Of a DNA stretch of 64,000 bases, positions 37,849-49,290 are shown in pieces (within the stretch, counting starts at the first letter, position 1; the number at the start of each line of letters is the position of its first letter). Below the pieces are notes generated by a model. The model was not told where the DNA came from. It searched no databases and worked only from the letters and a program-made list of their open reading frames with translations. The stretch comes from Quillaja saponaria (Eukaryota > Streptophyta > Magnoliopsida > Fabales > Quillajaceae): contig CM055611.1 in the NCBI GenBank assembly GCA_029379385.1, positions 4,836,001 to 4,900,000 on the forward strand, given 5' to 3'. The position numbers and the translations under genes were made by a program.

Positions 37849-38880
37849 TGTTAGCTAAATTTATTAGCCAAGCAAATCTAGAAATGTAAATTGCTTCATT
37901 AAGCTTTGTAATTGCATGGACCTTGGTTCTTATAGTGTATTGGAAATCAACTTTATTTAGTCCAATGTTAAAATATTGAATAATTACTAATTGGACTCAA
38001 TTTGTAAATAGTCTTAACCCTTGTTCTTAGAAGTCTTGTATATATCTAGAAGTATGCGTGCCTAAAAATTTATGAAGTTATACAAAAGAAATATCTAGTG
38101 TAAGTGGTGGTAGTTAGTAGGACATTTAAAGAAGTAGATGTTAGTAAGTAGTTGGAGTTGGATGTTGTAGTAAATGTGAAGGATGTAGAAGCCTTTTCTT
38201 GAACCCTATAAATAAGGATGATTGTAAGTCATTTTGCATCAAGCTAAATAGAATTCTCTCTAAAGAAGTTAAATAGAAAGTCTTCTCTTCCGTAAATTTT
38301 TCGTAACCCTCGTCCACCAAATTACTACCTTTAAGAAATATTTTCAATTTAACAATTTGTATCGGAGTGAAGTATAAAAAAGATGGTAATTGTGATGGTT
38401 TTCTTTTAATCTCCTTGTCTCATCAAAGATAACTATGGTAGTTGGTGCATACGAATGAATGCCTTCTTGGTTTTCAAGATGCATATGAAAGATAGAGGAA
38501 GGCTATGAAGAGCCTCAAGGTGAAGCTTCGTTGACTCCATTTCAAAAGGAGATCTCTTGCAAAAATCGAGCAAGAAAGATCAATAATTCCTCACTCTCAT
38601 CTATCAACACTTGAATTTATGTTGAAGATTAAGATGGCAATTAAGGAAAAGATTAATTAATCGGATTAACTATATGAATGGTGTCTTCTTAGAAAGCTTT
38701 CTAAAAAAATATTTCCTAGAGAAACAACAACAACTAAGGAGTCTTTATAGCTTATTCACACTAACATGTGTGTATTACTCCAAGATCTCATGGCAAGAAT
38801 AACTATTTTCTTCTATTTGTTGATGATTTTTCTAGAAAGACATGGGTGTATTTAGTGCATTCTTGAAATTTGAGGCTTAT
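37849..38880 (+). mobile_element. Truncated Ty1/copia element (5' LTR, gag and integrase scraps)
   Basis: An LTR of about 506 bases runs from TGTTAGC (37,849) to TTTAACA (38,354) and has a TATA box CTATAAATAA at 38,206. It is followed by TTTGTATCGGAGTG, a decayed form of the initiator-Met-tRNA primer site TTGGTATCAGAGC. Next come copia gag words, Asp-Asn-Tyr-Gly-Ser-Trp-Cys-Ile-Arg-Met and, in another frame, Glu-Gly-Tyr-Glu-Glu-Pro-Gln (38,430-38,530). After a deletion there is an integrase scrap, Phe-Leu-Leu-Phe-Val-Asp-Asp-Phe-Ser-Arg-Lys-Thr-Trp-Val (about 38,800). No reverse transcriptase or 3' LTR was seen. Confidence 0.75.
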
Positions 38881-39246
38881 ATTGATAAAGAAAGTGGCTA
38901 GTGTCGATAGGTAATTGGTGGATTTTTGTTGATTTCAATATTTTTGGTGATTCCTAGATTTAGATATGGTGGTAGAGTCTTACCCAGTAATGAACAGTGG
39001 CAGCACCGTCACTTGTAAGTGATGAAGAGTGATGGTGTAGCCTATGGTTTAGGCTTCATGCATATATTCAAGTGTACCATTCAATATTGATTTGTTTAGA
39101 ATCCTTATTATCAAAATCATCAGTCAGAAGTGCTTGCATAAGATCTTCACTTGTATCATCAGTGTGTCCATGTTTCATTTTTCTTAATAGAAGAAGTGAC
39201 CCTTTTTGTATTCGTCATTAGTCTGTCATTTGGTACTTCTTAAATG
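38881..39246. other. Spacer to inversion breakpoint
   Basis: No recognisable feature. The stretch ends at the 11-base sequence that recurs inverted at 53,508. Confidence 0.4.
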
Positions 39247-39257
39247 TAGTATGTGTT
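39247..39257 (+). repeat. 11-base inverted microhomology, left copy
   Basis: TAGTATGTGTT occurs here on the plus strand and at 53,508-53,518 on the minus strand, at the two places where the FHA and gypsy structures require inversion ends. Confidence 0.7.
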
Positions 39258-39260
39258 GAA

Positions 39261-40241
39261 CCTTTGGCCTACCCTTCAGAAGAATGCTATGTCATAGGTA
39301 AAAAAGTGTGACAGTTGCCGGAGGTTGGCTAGAGTGCTAAGACTACCACCGAATAGGCTGACACCTATTAAAAGCCCTTGGCCTTTTGCAATATACGGTC
39401 TGGACATTTTGGGACCCTTTCTTGAGGGTAAGACGGGGAAAGTGAAGAAGTTCATACTAGTGACCTGTGATTACTTCACCAAATGGGCAGAAGCCTAGCC
39501 GACGACCTCAATTGCTGCCAAAGCCTTGGAAAAGTTCTTGTGGAAAAACATCATCTGTTATTTTGGAATACCAAGGGCAATAGTCACGGAATATGGAAGG
39601 CAATTTGATTGCCGATCTACCAAGTCTTGGTGCTTGGAGCTGGGAATTGACTTGTGTTTTTCCTCAGTAGCTTATCCTTAGGCAAATGGTCAGGCCGAAG
39701 TTGTTAATATGGTGCTTCTTGAAGGGTTGAAAAAGAAGGTAGTTAGGAATAAGTTGGATTAGGAGAAACATTTACAATAAGTACTACGGTCCTACCAGAC
39801 TACATAGAAGGTCACCACGAGGGAGACACCTTTCAATCTGACTTATGGAATGGAGGCGATTATACCTCTGAAGATAAGCATACCATCTCCCAGGGTCGAA
39901 TCCTTCTCTATGGAGAGCAATGAAATCGAAATGAGAACGAACCTTGACTTGCTGAAGGAGGTTAGGGACAAAGCTCGACTTCATTAGATAGTCCATTAGC
40001 AGATTACAGCTCAGCACTTTAACGACAAGATGAAGTTGAGACCCTTACAAGTATGTGACTTTGTTTTGAGACTCAATCAGTTCAAGAATGGTGGCTCGGA
40101 AGGAAAGCTCAAGGAAGAATGGGAAGGTCCGCATCAAATTGACCATGTTGTTGGCTCAGGGGTTTACAAAATTAGAACAGAAGAGGAAAACTTACTCCCG
40201 AGTAGCTTTAATTCCCAACACCTGAAAATATACTACCATTA
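39261..40241 (+). pseudogene. Ty3/gypsy integrase, C-terminal three quarters
   Basis: Starts abruptly at Trp-Pro-Thr-Leu-Gln and continues with Lys-Lys-Cys-Asp-Ser-Cys-Arg-Arg (second half of the HHCC zinc domain). The core has Gly-Leu-Asp-Ile-Leu-Gly-Pro-Phe (first Asp), Thr-Glu-Tyr-Gly-Arg-Gln-Phe where Asp is expected, and Asn-Gly-Gln-Ala-Glu (catalytic Glu). Then come Thr-Pro-Phe-Asn-Leu-Thr-Tyr-Gly and a C-terminal Trp-Glu-Gly-Pro-His block ending at 40,241. Several stops interrupt it and the second catalytic Asp is lost, so it is inactive. The missing first quarter of integrase is on the minus strand at 53.66-53.95 kb. The two parts meet within about four residues. Confidence 0.88.
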
Positions 40242-40925
40242 GTGTATATAGGTCGATAAGGTCTAGATCGCCTATTTTATGAATGCCTGTATTACATATA
40301 TTAAATTTTTTTCTTGCAGATCGATTATGCCCTATGTACTTTTAAGTATAAGGCTTCGCCAAAAAATTCATGGAGAAAATAATGGTCCAGGTTCACTAGG
40401 TCACCCAATGACCTAGATAAGGAACTCGACCTCCCGTGATGCTCACGGTGCTAGTAAGCGAGGCCACTAGGCTATAACCCTGCGGTTCGAACCACCATTA
40501 AGTTGGTCCGTAGGTAGTGTAAGGTACAAGGAAGTACTTCCACCTAAGGACATTAAAGGCTGAACCTCATGCAGGCGGGGTGGAGCCCTGAGAAGTTGGT
40601 AGGATTTGGCTACGAGGTCCAATTCTGTAAGCCCATACTCAAATATATAAATATCCAAAGGCACAAACTTTAAACAAGTTTGACCTAGTGGAACCCGATA
40701 CCCTATGTGGGACAGGAAATGAAAGCAAGACGGGTGAGGCGACCTGTATTGGATGTGATAAATCAAACTAAAATGATGAAATATGTTATACTAAATATAT
40801 ATTATGCATAAAGTTAAAGCAGCAATTACGAGCTCCATCGATAAGTATGCCAAATACATATTACAAATTCTTGATTATCCAAAAATACATTACACCAATA
40901 AAAGTTCAAAGTACAAATAGAACTA
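40242..40925 (+). other. Gypsy 3' untranslated region
   Basis: Lies between integrase and the antisense frame within the gypsy 3' half. No coding similarity was recognised on either strand. Confidence 0.5.
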
Positions 40926-43317
40926 CTAATCGTCATTATCATGGTCTTCTGACCTTTCATTCATGCCCACGCTGGTGTCAGCATCCAGAATAGCAGCTTC
41001 TCCACTCTCATTCTCTTCCTTGTTTGCCTCTTCCTTGGATTCCTCTCCTTTAGCAGTAGCTTCTGCCTCAGTGAGTATTTTCTTCATCCTCTATTCCTCC
41101 TCACCAAGCCACTTTGCTTCCTATATGTACAAAGAATGGTTACTTTCTTTCAACCAGACCCGGTAACTGACTTATCCATTAGCATAGAGGCAAATACCAT
41201 AATCGTAGATCATTTGTCGACACTCTTCTGAGTTTTGAAAGCTTTCGATAGCTACTCGAGTCTTCTCCTTGGATCGATCCACTTCAGCCCTTAATTTGAC
41301 AATCTTATCATCTTTATTGACCTGGCTTTCTTCCGCTTAGGCTAATTCTTGCTGAAGTTGAGCCACCTCAGACTCATATGACCAGTACCGTTCTAACTCC
41401 TCCTTGAGGCGAGCTACCTCTTCGTTTTACTCCTGGCATTGTGTAAACCAGATCTCAACCTCTCCCCCCAAGAGTTGGACTTTGGCTTTGGGTGCTTCAT
41501 GTTGCTCAGAGGCAACCCGTCCTTCAACCTCAGCTTTTTCAGCTTGTATTAGCTGGGCTTTTAGCCTCTCATTCTCTTAAACCGTGCTGATCAGCTTATC
41601 AGTGAAGTACTCAGTTTCCTCTAGAGCTTTCTTTAGTTTGTCGTATAAGGACACTTGATATTGTATGGACTGCAGGACTGCAAGTTTGTATCAATAATAT
41701 CATATGTTAAAAAAAAAAAAATTTCAAAGTATAAGCTATTTTCCATACCTACACACTAGCAGAAAACCTAATGATGAAGGCGCTCTTCAATAAAAGGTCA
41801 TCTATGAGTGCCGCATCCACTGGCATGGTAGTCCCTCGAGTAATGGCATGTACAGTGCTTGGGATATCGCCAATATAGGCATCCTCTAGGGCGCCAAGAA
41901 AAACATGTGCCGGTACCTTGGCCATAGAAAAACCATCTGGTTTAGAGGGCTCCTTCAAGGAAGATTCGACTCTTACCCTTTTTTGAGGGAGAACTGATCT
42001 TGGAAGAGGCTAGGATAATGCTCAAAGAAATGGTGTCCCTCACTGTCTCTGTACATGGGGACTTTTCTTGAGCTTGGAGAATGGACGATCTTTCAGAAAG
42101 GGACCGATTTAAGACAAAGCTATATTTCGTCTTCTTTGGAGGTTGGCTGCTCCCCTTGGCCACTTTCTTGCCCTTGGAGGTTGACGCTTTCTCAGCCCTT
42201 TCCTTGATAGCTTCTAAACTTCTCCTTGAGGCAGCTCTTACTTAAGCAGCCTCTCATTCTGGTGTAAGACCCATATCTATATATGCCAAAGAAATCAAGA
42301 GCTTAGTAACAATATCAATATGAAATACCAATCAACAATGCAAGAAAAATCTTCAAAGTGCGAACCAATCCCTAGCTCAAATAAATCGGTGCTCGTCAAC
42401 TTTGCTTCGGAGGTAAAAAAACGTGGTGTAAAATAGATCACCTTGTTAGTATTTTTTTGTTTGTTAGAATCTTTGAGTACTTTTTGTATTGTACTTGGTT
42501 TATCCTTGGGGGTTTCCTGGGCTTTCAGGTCCTCAGAATGCCCCACTCGTGTAGCAAGCCAGTAGGGCAATGAATCTCAACAAAGAAGTAACAAGGCTTT
42601 CATTCTTTATTGTTGTCGGGTTACTCGCGATACAGGTCGACCTTAGAGGAAAAATAAATTCAACCCCCAACATGTTCTTAATTTAGTGCAGGTGTCTAAA
42701 AATTATCAAGGATGAACGAATTGCCAGAGTATGGCAGACACTGATAAAGGTAATAGGAAATTGCCAACCGTTGGAATGACCTGAGTTGGAAAGATCCCTA
42801 AGGCATTCAAAACTTTGACAATGAAAGGATGGAAGGGATAGCGAAGTCCTGCTTTAAGGCATTCCTCATAGAAATAGAAGGTTTTAGGGCGAGAATGATG
42901 AAGGAGATCTCAATAAGGCTTAACCTTGTAAACGTTAGGCTCAACAGGCTCAAAATACAACTTACTTTAGGTTTCCAGCTTTGCATCACTTATGACGTTC
43001 TCTATAGCACTTACTGCAACAGTATTGGTCAGAGGCCAAAAGATTGCCACGTCATTCTCAGACTCTTCTTCCTCGTCCCTCTCAGGTGAGAAGTAGGATA
43101 GGGCAATGGCCTCATCCTTGAATTCAAAACTCTCGGACTCAGTATTATTTGAGCCTTAGGACACAGGAGGACAATAAGCTAGGGTTTTGGGGAGAACCTT
43201 TCCTTTTCTAGGGTGGTAGGTTGACTCTTCGCCCATAGGCATTATAGTGCCATCTGTTGGGTGGTCACCTGACAGCCCAAGAGCTGAGGCAGATGGATAG
43301 CCTCCCTCACCAGACAT
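40926..43317 (-). pseudogene. Antisense ORF of the gypsy element (gypsy-type transposon protein, coiled coil)
   Basis: Read on the minus strand from ATG at 43,317 (Met-Ser-Gly-Glu-Gly-Gly-Tyr). An acidic Ser/Glu-rich part is followed by Phe-Tyr-Glu-Glu-Cys-Leu-Lys-Ala-Gly-Leu-Arg-Tyr-Pro and Val-Leu-Asn-Ala-Leu-Gly-Ile (about 42,870-42,790). This is the pattern of the plant family annotated as putative gypsy-type transposon protein. The C-terminal third (41,650-40,930) is a Glu/Lys/Gln-rich coiled coil ending Asp-Asn-Asp-Asp. At least eight stops or frameshifts break it. It runs opposite to the element's gag-pol. Extra antisense frames between integrase and 3' LTR are known in plant Ty3/gypsy elements, particularly the Tat group. 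Its function is unknown. Confidence 0.7.
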
Positions 43318-43443
43318 AAGTTAGAAGCTCGTACCTAGTAAAAAAGAAAGGTGTGTTAGAGGTTTATCTTCCAATTAGTCGATTTGGTTGTACTCAAAAT
43401 GGTAGAGCTTTGCTAAGAAAATCTCAAAGTGAGACTTAAAAGA

Positions 43444-43464
43444 GGGGGGGGGGGGGGGGGGGGG
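43444..43464. repeat. Poly-G run of 21, purine tract
   Basis: A pure run of 21 G inside a longer purine stretch (about 43,430-43,480), followed by CCCTTTATATAGG. In the gypsy 3' half this could have been the polypurine tract, in which case the 3' LTR would start earlier than the shared part at 43,760. Confidence 0.8.
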
Positions 43465-43759
43465 AGGAAGGAAAGAACCCTTTATATAGGCTTTACAGGC
43501 TCCCCTAGCATTCCGTGCCCAGTGCATTCGGAACACGTGGCCCAACACAAGTGGTAGCCTACCATAACCTCCAATAAAAAGAGGATTTGACTTGGAATAT
43601 AAAAAATCGCGAGACAGCCAATGGTAGAAGAGAATTAGGCCTACAAGTCACATTTCAGGATTACATCTCGCCCTTGGGCAACCTTATCATCCACCACTCA
43701 TTTCCCACTTTGAGATTATAGACTTTTAGCAAGCTATGCCTCTTTAGCAAGTTTTGGGC

Positions 43760-44149
43760 ATTTAGGCGACCTAATAAGCCTTTCCCGAAATTTGCTTAAG
43801 CCTTCTTGCCACGTGGCAATCGTCCAAAGGCTGGAAAGCATGAACAGTTCAGGTAGCTTGTGATGGTACTTTCTTCTACTATATATATAAACATACCAGT
43901 CTCTGAAGGAAGGGACAAGTGATGAGAATTAGATTCATTCCCTTTTTGATGCCATATTTCTCATTTTCTGACTTGATTGTCTAAGTGCCTAGGGAGCTCA
44001 CCTAATATCCCACTCCCATCCATCGATTTACAGGTCCAACTCGGAAGCAAGAAAATTTCCTCCTCGCCTAAAGATACTGAGACGAGAGATTGTATTGACT
44101 TAGGAGTCACTTCGGTAAGTTTCTAGTTTAGACAAATCTAACATTAACA
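43760..44149 (+). repeat. Gypsy 3' LTR, inverted relative to its partner
   Basis: Clearly the reverse complement of 59,568-59,952. Shared blocks include GAAAGCATGAACAGTTCAGG, TGAGAATTAGATTCATT, GTGCCTAGGGAGCTCAC and the end CAAATCTAACATTAACA. It contains TATATATAAA near 43,883. The start is uncertain: the two copies diverge beyond CCTAATAAG. No flanking target duplication was established. Confidence 0.85.
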
Positions 44150-44769
44150 AATACTACATTTGTTGTCCTCTTTAATATTCTCATTATTATGAGATGATTC
44201 ATTATCATTTTCAGTATAATGACCATCATTAGTCAGTCTTATTTCATCATCATTACAAGTCATCCAAAATAATGACTAAAAATAGTATTATGATTGTAAT
44301 CTTTTTCTTATAAACTCTGAAATTACATTTTTTGGATACTTTTTCCACTTTAATATTAATTATCCTAATCATCTACACCAAAACAAAATATTTAGTCATA
44401 ATAATTGTAACATATAACATGAATAACTCAAAACAACTAGATAAATTAAGGATTTACCAATCATATAGTGAATGTCTTGGGTTTCAAAAGGGTTTAATTA
44501 AGATTGTCAAATATCTATGATTTTCTAGTTTTCACAAAGTTAATTTGTAACATTCAAATCAGGATTTGCTTCTTTCTTTTTCTTAATCCACTTGTCTACA
44601 AACCTGCTTGTCTATTCTTTCAAGCTTAGGTTCCTAACTTCCTTATCCGTCCTAATCCACATGTTTTGTACAATTGTCACACAAAAAGAGTAAAACCAAA
44701 CAAGTAGATAAACAAGAATACATAATAAATAATCATTGAAATATAATGAAAGTACATATTGTTATTAAC
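44150..44769. other. AT-rich spacer
   Basis: No feature recognised. Confidence 0.4.
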
Positions 44770-45324
44770 TAGGGGTGTTCATGGGTTGGTTAAAATGACC
44801 AAACCACCCAAAAAAATTGGGTTGGTTTGGTTATTTTTTATAATTGGCTTTTTGTTGGTTATTATTATTATTTAAAAAAAAAGGGTTATGGTTTTGTTAT
44901 AAAATTTCTCTTGGTTAACTAAAATTGAATTATATAGTATATTTTTTTAATTTAAATAATAGTTATTAATATTATTGAATATTTAATATTATATATATAT
45001 ATATATAAATTCCTATTTAAAAAAAACTAAACTTCACTCTTCATTTCTAAATTTATTAGAACCTTATTTGTGAGAAAACAAGTATTAAATATATGTTCTA
45101 TACTATTTGTGTGTTTTGGGCTTAAAAGAATTAGGTTTGACAGCCTAATTTAGGGCCAATAACCGAATAACCACTCATAACAGAATCGACCTAACAATTT
45201 GGGTTTGTTTCAGATATCAAAACCAAATAAACCGAGGATGGTTATTTTTAGTTGTAAACGAAATTATTTAGGTTGATTATAATTTTATTCAAAGCCGAAC
45301 CAAATTGAATTTTGCACACCCCTA
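44770..45324. mobile_element. MITE-like element with TAGGGGTGT ends
   Basis: Starts TAGGGGTGTTCA and ends TGCACACCCCTA, so the ends are near-perfect inverted repeats of about 12 bases. The interior is AT-rich with repeated GGTTTGG/CCAAACC-like words at both sides. No coding sequence. Flanks (TTATTAAC on the left, ATTCAAC on the right) may be a decayed 8-base target duplication, as expected for hAT-type elements. Confidence 0.6.
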
Positions 45325-46384
45325 ATTCAACAAAAAGAGGAATTACAATAGTAATTATCCAATGGGATCTAATATAACATTTTGCATATAATATTCCTTC
45401 ATTTTCCTAATTTTCAACTCAAAATGAGGTAATGCTTTTATGTCACAACCATGAAGCCTTTTATTAATATTTTTTTTTTATTAACATCAAGATACCTTCT
45501 TCGGTGTTTCATTATCAACCTTGCATTTTCAGAAGTAATGAGTTCTACTAACAACTCAATGAAAACTCCTTTGTCGATAGGAGTCTACATGTGACCAGTT
45601 TTTAGCTTAAGAAGTTAAAATTATTTTTTCTAATTTTTAAAGCAGGGAACTCATCATGCACGATGATAATCAACTGCAATGAAGCTGTAAAGCAGGGGAA
45701 CTCATCATGCTGTTAAGAAAAACCATGATTCTCAGCCATGTTATTTTGTGAAGCAAAAGTCTGGTACAAAGTAAAGCCAATGTTGCTTGGGTTATAATTT
45801 CCTATATTGGTTTGTTGATAAGTCCATTGGGTATTTAGCTACACAAAAAGTCAAGATCAACTGTAAGTATATATGGTCCTAAAATAGGTTCAACCCCAAG
45901 GTAACAATTGTTCCCTTCTTTCCTTAGCACCAAAGAAAAAAAAAAAAAAAAAGAGTTCCCATGTTATAGAAAAAGGTGAAAATGGAAGGAAAGAAAGCAA
46001 ATGTGAGAAGAAAGATCTTTTTATTTTTATTTGTGAACAGACAGAAAAATGAGAGGAATAATTTTGGGAAAACTTTGATATTTGAGTTGCCTATTTGATC
46101 AACGTAGGTATAAGGCAATTTTAGCAAGAAACCTTTTTGATGTTGCAAGTAAACATATAGCAGTAACAAAGCTGACAAAATGAGAATTTATATATATATA
46201 TATATATTGGCTACATCTAACAAGAAAGGTCACCAAATAGAAATTTAAGAACATCTTAATCCTTGTATTATACACTGCAAAACGAGAATATAGCGTTCAA
46301 GAAGATGAGTAATTCATGTAAGGCAGGGGCTTTCAGAGCTTTATACTTATTGACAATGTCAAATAAGCATCCACTGATGACAAT
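45325..46384. other. 3' flank of FHA exon 3
   Basis: AT-rich DNA. The end next to 46,385 would carry the FHA 3' UTR on the minus strand. A (TA)n run lies at 46,190-46,206. Confidence 0.4.
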
Positions 46385-46594
46385 TCATGAGAGCAGAGAA
46401 ACAAGAGAAACAAACTCCAGAGCGAGTCGGCCCTTCTTTCGGATGTTGATGACAAAGTGTTCAGGGTATTTTCTTAACAACATAAGCAAGCCATACCAAG
46501 GGTTTCCCTTAGATTCTGGACCAAGCCAGTCTTCAGAAGTGAGATATCTCCTTACTTGGTTGTGATGCCAAACGTTGCCATATTGCTTCACCAA
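46385..46594 (-). CDS. FHA2: FHA2-type protein, exon 3 (C-terminal domain)
   Basis: Starts after acceptor TTTTCAG in phase 0 and encodes 69 residues plus stop, beginning Leu-Val-Lys-Gln-Tyr-Gly-Asn-Val-Trp. It includes Val-Arg-Arg-Tyr-Leu, Trp-Tyr-Gly-Leu-Leu-Met-Leu-Leu-Arg-Lys-Tyr-Pro-Glu-His and Leu-Glu-Phe-Val-Ser-Leu-Val. This is the strongly conserved C-terminal domain of plant FHA2-type proteins, and there is no damage. It follows exon 2 (49,290-49,136) on the same strand with a 2.5-kb intron. No FHA-domain exon lies upstream of them on the minus strand in the 14.7 kb to the window end. The only one in the window is on the plus strand at 32.5 kb. Confidence 0.9.
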   Translation of the reverse strand: MVKQYGNVWHHNQVRRYLTSEDWLGPESKGNPWYGLLMLLRKYPEHFVINIRKKGRLALEFVSLVSLLS

Positions 46595-49135
46595 CTGAAA
46601 ATTTGTGAGTTTGAGAATTTAATTTTAAAATAATATTAATATAAATAAGTTTGTTACCCACACTATGCACCTATAACCACCATAAGCTAAGTATCATGTC
46701 ACTTTAGCTTAGGCCGACAGAAATGGGAAAAATTAATAATATATGTAAAGAACTATTTTTTTTAATAGCAAAAAACTCCATTGAAGGCCAATTGTATTTC
46801 TGACTTGTCACAGCCTTCCTTTACCATGATTAGGAAAATATTGATGCAATGCACTCACACAAAAATTAGAGTACAACACTCAAATTTATTTGGTATATTT
46901 AATTTGTAACTATATTTCATTGCCAATAAATTTCAATATTAAAAAAAAAAAAAAAAACTACTGATTTTCCCCATGTATTTTCACTATACAAACTTGATAA
47001 ATCAATCAATAATAAATTAAAATATACTTGATATCTTTTAGTTTGAACAACTCTTTTAACACTTTGCAGAAATACCATGAAAACTATTGAAATTCACGAA
47101 GTCCTAATTCATCACCTTTAAAGGTCGACGTCACACCAAATTTTTCTTCCACCTTAAAATTGTTAGAACTCTAATGCAAGAAGACGAAAGAAAACTTTAT
47201 GATTTATTGAAGCGTAATATCACTATCTTTAAGGTGATAATTGTCCCCAGTACTCACAAAGAGTTCGCTAACAGATTAACTGTAATACACCCATAGAATA
47301 CAACTAAAACACCTATACAAGAGCAAAATCTGAAGGTTTGCCTTGGAAATTTCTGAAAAAAACTTAAATTTAAGAGAAAAAGTAGAATATATAAGTTTTT
47401 TGTAATTAGGCACCTCTATTTAGAGAGAATAAATTAGTTACCAATCATTTCTTTTCAAATAGTTATATTGTTTAACATGTCTGTTTCATAAATACATATT
47501 ATGTACATACCTTTTCCACGTAGACATATCGTTTGAATCATTCTCTTCAAACAAGACATAAACATGCCCTTTCCAAAAAGACATCATACAATTTTCAATA
47601 AGACACGAGTGTTTAATTTAAATTACATCAGACATATTGTTACATATTTAGAATGTAAATGTTGTAAATTAAATTTAAAATATTATTATTAAGGGATAAG
47701 ACACAATTGTTTAATTTAAATTACAACAGAGACATTATTACATATTTTTAAATTGTAATTGTTCTAATTTAAACTTATATTATTATTATTATGGGTTACG
47801 TTTTGTTGTATTGCAGTACTCAGTGACAAATTTATAAATTTTTGTCTGTGGGAACAAAATATTACATAAAACATTGTCTTATGCAACTTTTAAAAATTTG
47901 ATTCATGTTGAGGTATTTGTAAACTTATTTAATTTAATTTAATTTTACTCTCTATTCTGAAACTCACTATATAATACATATTTATTTTTTAATTTTCTAA
48001 TTTTCATATATGTTAAGAATAGATTTCATAAATAAAGTAATTAAAGAAAAATATGTAAACCAAATACTTCCAACAACAAAGTAGTTTAGTTGAATGAAGA
48101 GTTAAGAGTAAGACTATTGAGAAAACGAAGGTTTACATTCTTAGTAAAAATAAACTTTGTAAATCTTGTGTGACAAATAGGCAAGGAAATATATATATAT
48201 ATTAGTACAAGATATATTGAATTTTTTTTAATGTAAAAAAATAAAATCAACTTGAAGCAATAAAATCCAGTAATCGTGTAACCTTTAATTTTATTCCATT
48301 TCATCTATCAACAAATTCAAACAAATACGTACATATTTATTGATATTCTTCTAAAATAGTGAGTCCACTAAAAATTGATTATATATGAGGACCACAATAA
48401 ATTTATATATATATATCAATAAAATTATATTTTCACTAATTCAGTTAATCAAAATATGACATATGTCACAAATATAAATCTTAAGGCTTAGTGCCTTAGT
48501 AGATCCGTTCTGATTTAACCCACATGTATTTAAAATAAGCAAAGGACCATAAACCAATTACACGCACACAGCATGCTTCATATCGAGTGTTAAATGAAAT
48601 TTTGTAATTAATGAAGGAACATCGTCCATCAATATTATAAACTACTCGTGATTTTTCCAATTTTAACCTGATAGAACTTAGAGAATGAGCTAAATCACGT
48701 TTCTTTGACCCCAAAAAGATGAGTTAGACTTGAGTCTCTATAATGCCTCTGGTATAAAACAAAATCAACTCATTATACACTTGATATGGACTCAGCACAC
48801 ATTGATCCCTCACAACACGTCATGACACTTGGGGTGTCACACTACTTTTGCATGTAAAGGTTATTCATGGAGAAATGTCCGTCTAGTTACATGTATAACA
48901 AAAAACAGTAGCATATCGGACAGAACCCTATGACTCAGCATAAACTAAAACCCAGTTACTCATTGATGTAAAAAATATAATGACTGATTATGCCAATGCA
49001 AAACCCATTTGTTACTGCAAATATGTTGGCATCCCATGCAATGCAATTATTGCAAGCTTGTTAGACCATCATTACCAAGATACTTCAGAGATATAGAACA
49101 AATATATAAATAAACTAGAAGAAGGAATTAGGTAC
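46595..49135 (-). other. FHA intron 2
   Basis: A 2.5-kb AT-rich intron with donor GAG|GTACCT and acceptor TTTTCAG. No exon or complete mobile element was recognised inside. A 17-A run lies near 46,950. Confidence 0.7.
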
Positions 49136-49290
49136 CTCAGCATGAAGTTTCTCTATTGGCATCCATTCTCCAGGTCCACACAAATCAGAGAGCACAGCAA
49201 CTACATGTGATGCCACACCCTTTTCTTCCAATTGTTGATCAGCACCTTCATCTACCCTTGACTTAACATCTACCTTCTTATCTAGAGGAC
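49136..49290 (-). CDS. FHA2: FHA2-type protein, exon 2
   Basis: 155 nt between acceptor TTTTCCAG and donor GAG|GTACCT. It begins in phase 1 and ends in phase 0. It encodes a Lys/Asp/Glu-rich lead and then Ser-His-Val-Val-Ala-Val-Leu-Ser-Asp-Leu-Cys-Gly-Pro-Gly-Glu-Trp-Met-Pro, diagnostic of FHA2-type proteins. The phase-1 start accepts the single G left by exon 1 at 33,167, giving Thr-Leu-Gly-Pro-Leu across the junction. Joined with exons 1 and 3 the coding length is 1,008 nt (335 residues), close to the size of plant relatives. Because exon 1 is on the other strand, the three cannot be in one ordinary transcript here. Confidence 0.9.

Noticed and set aside
46263..46565. Plus-strand ORF of 100 codons
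   Set aside because: It is the antisense shadow of FHA exon 3.
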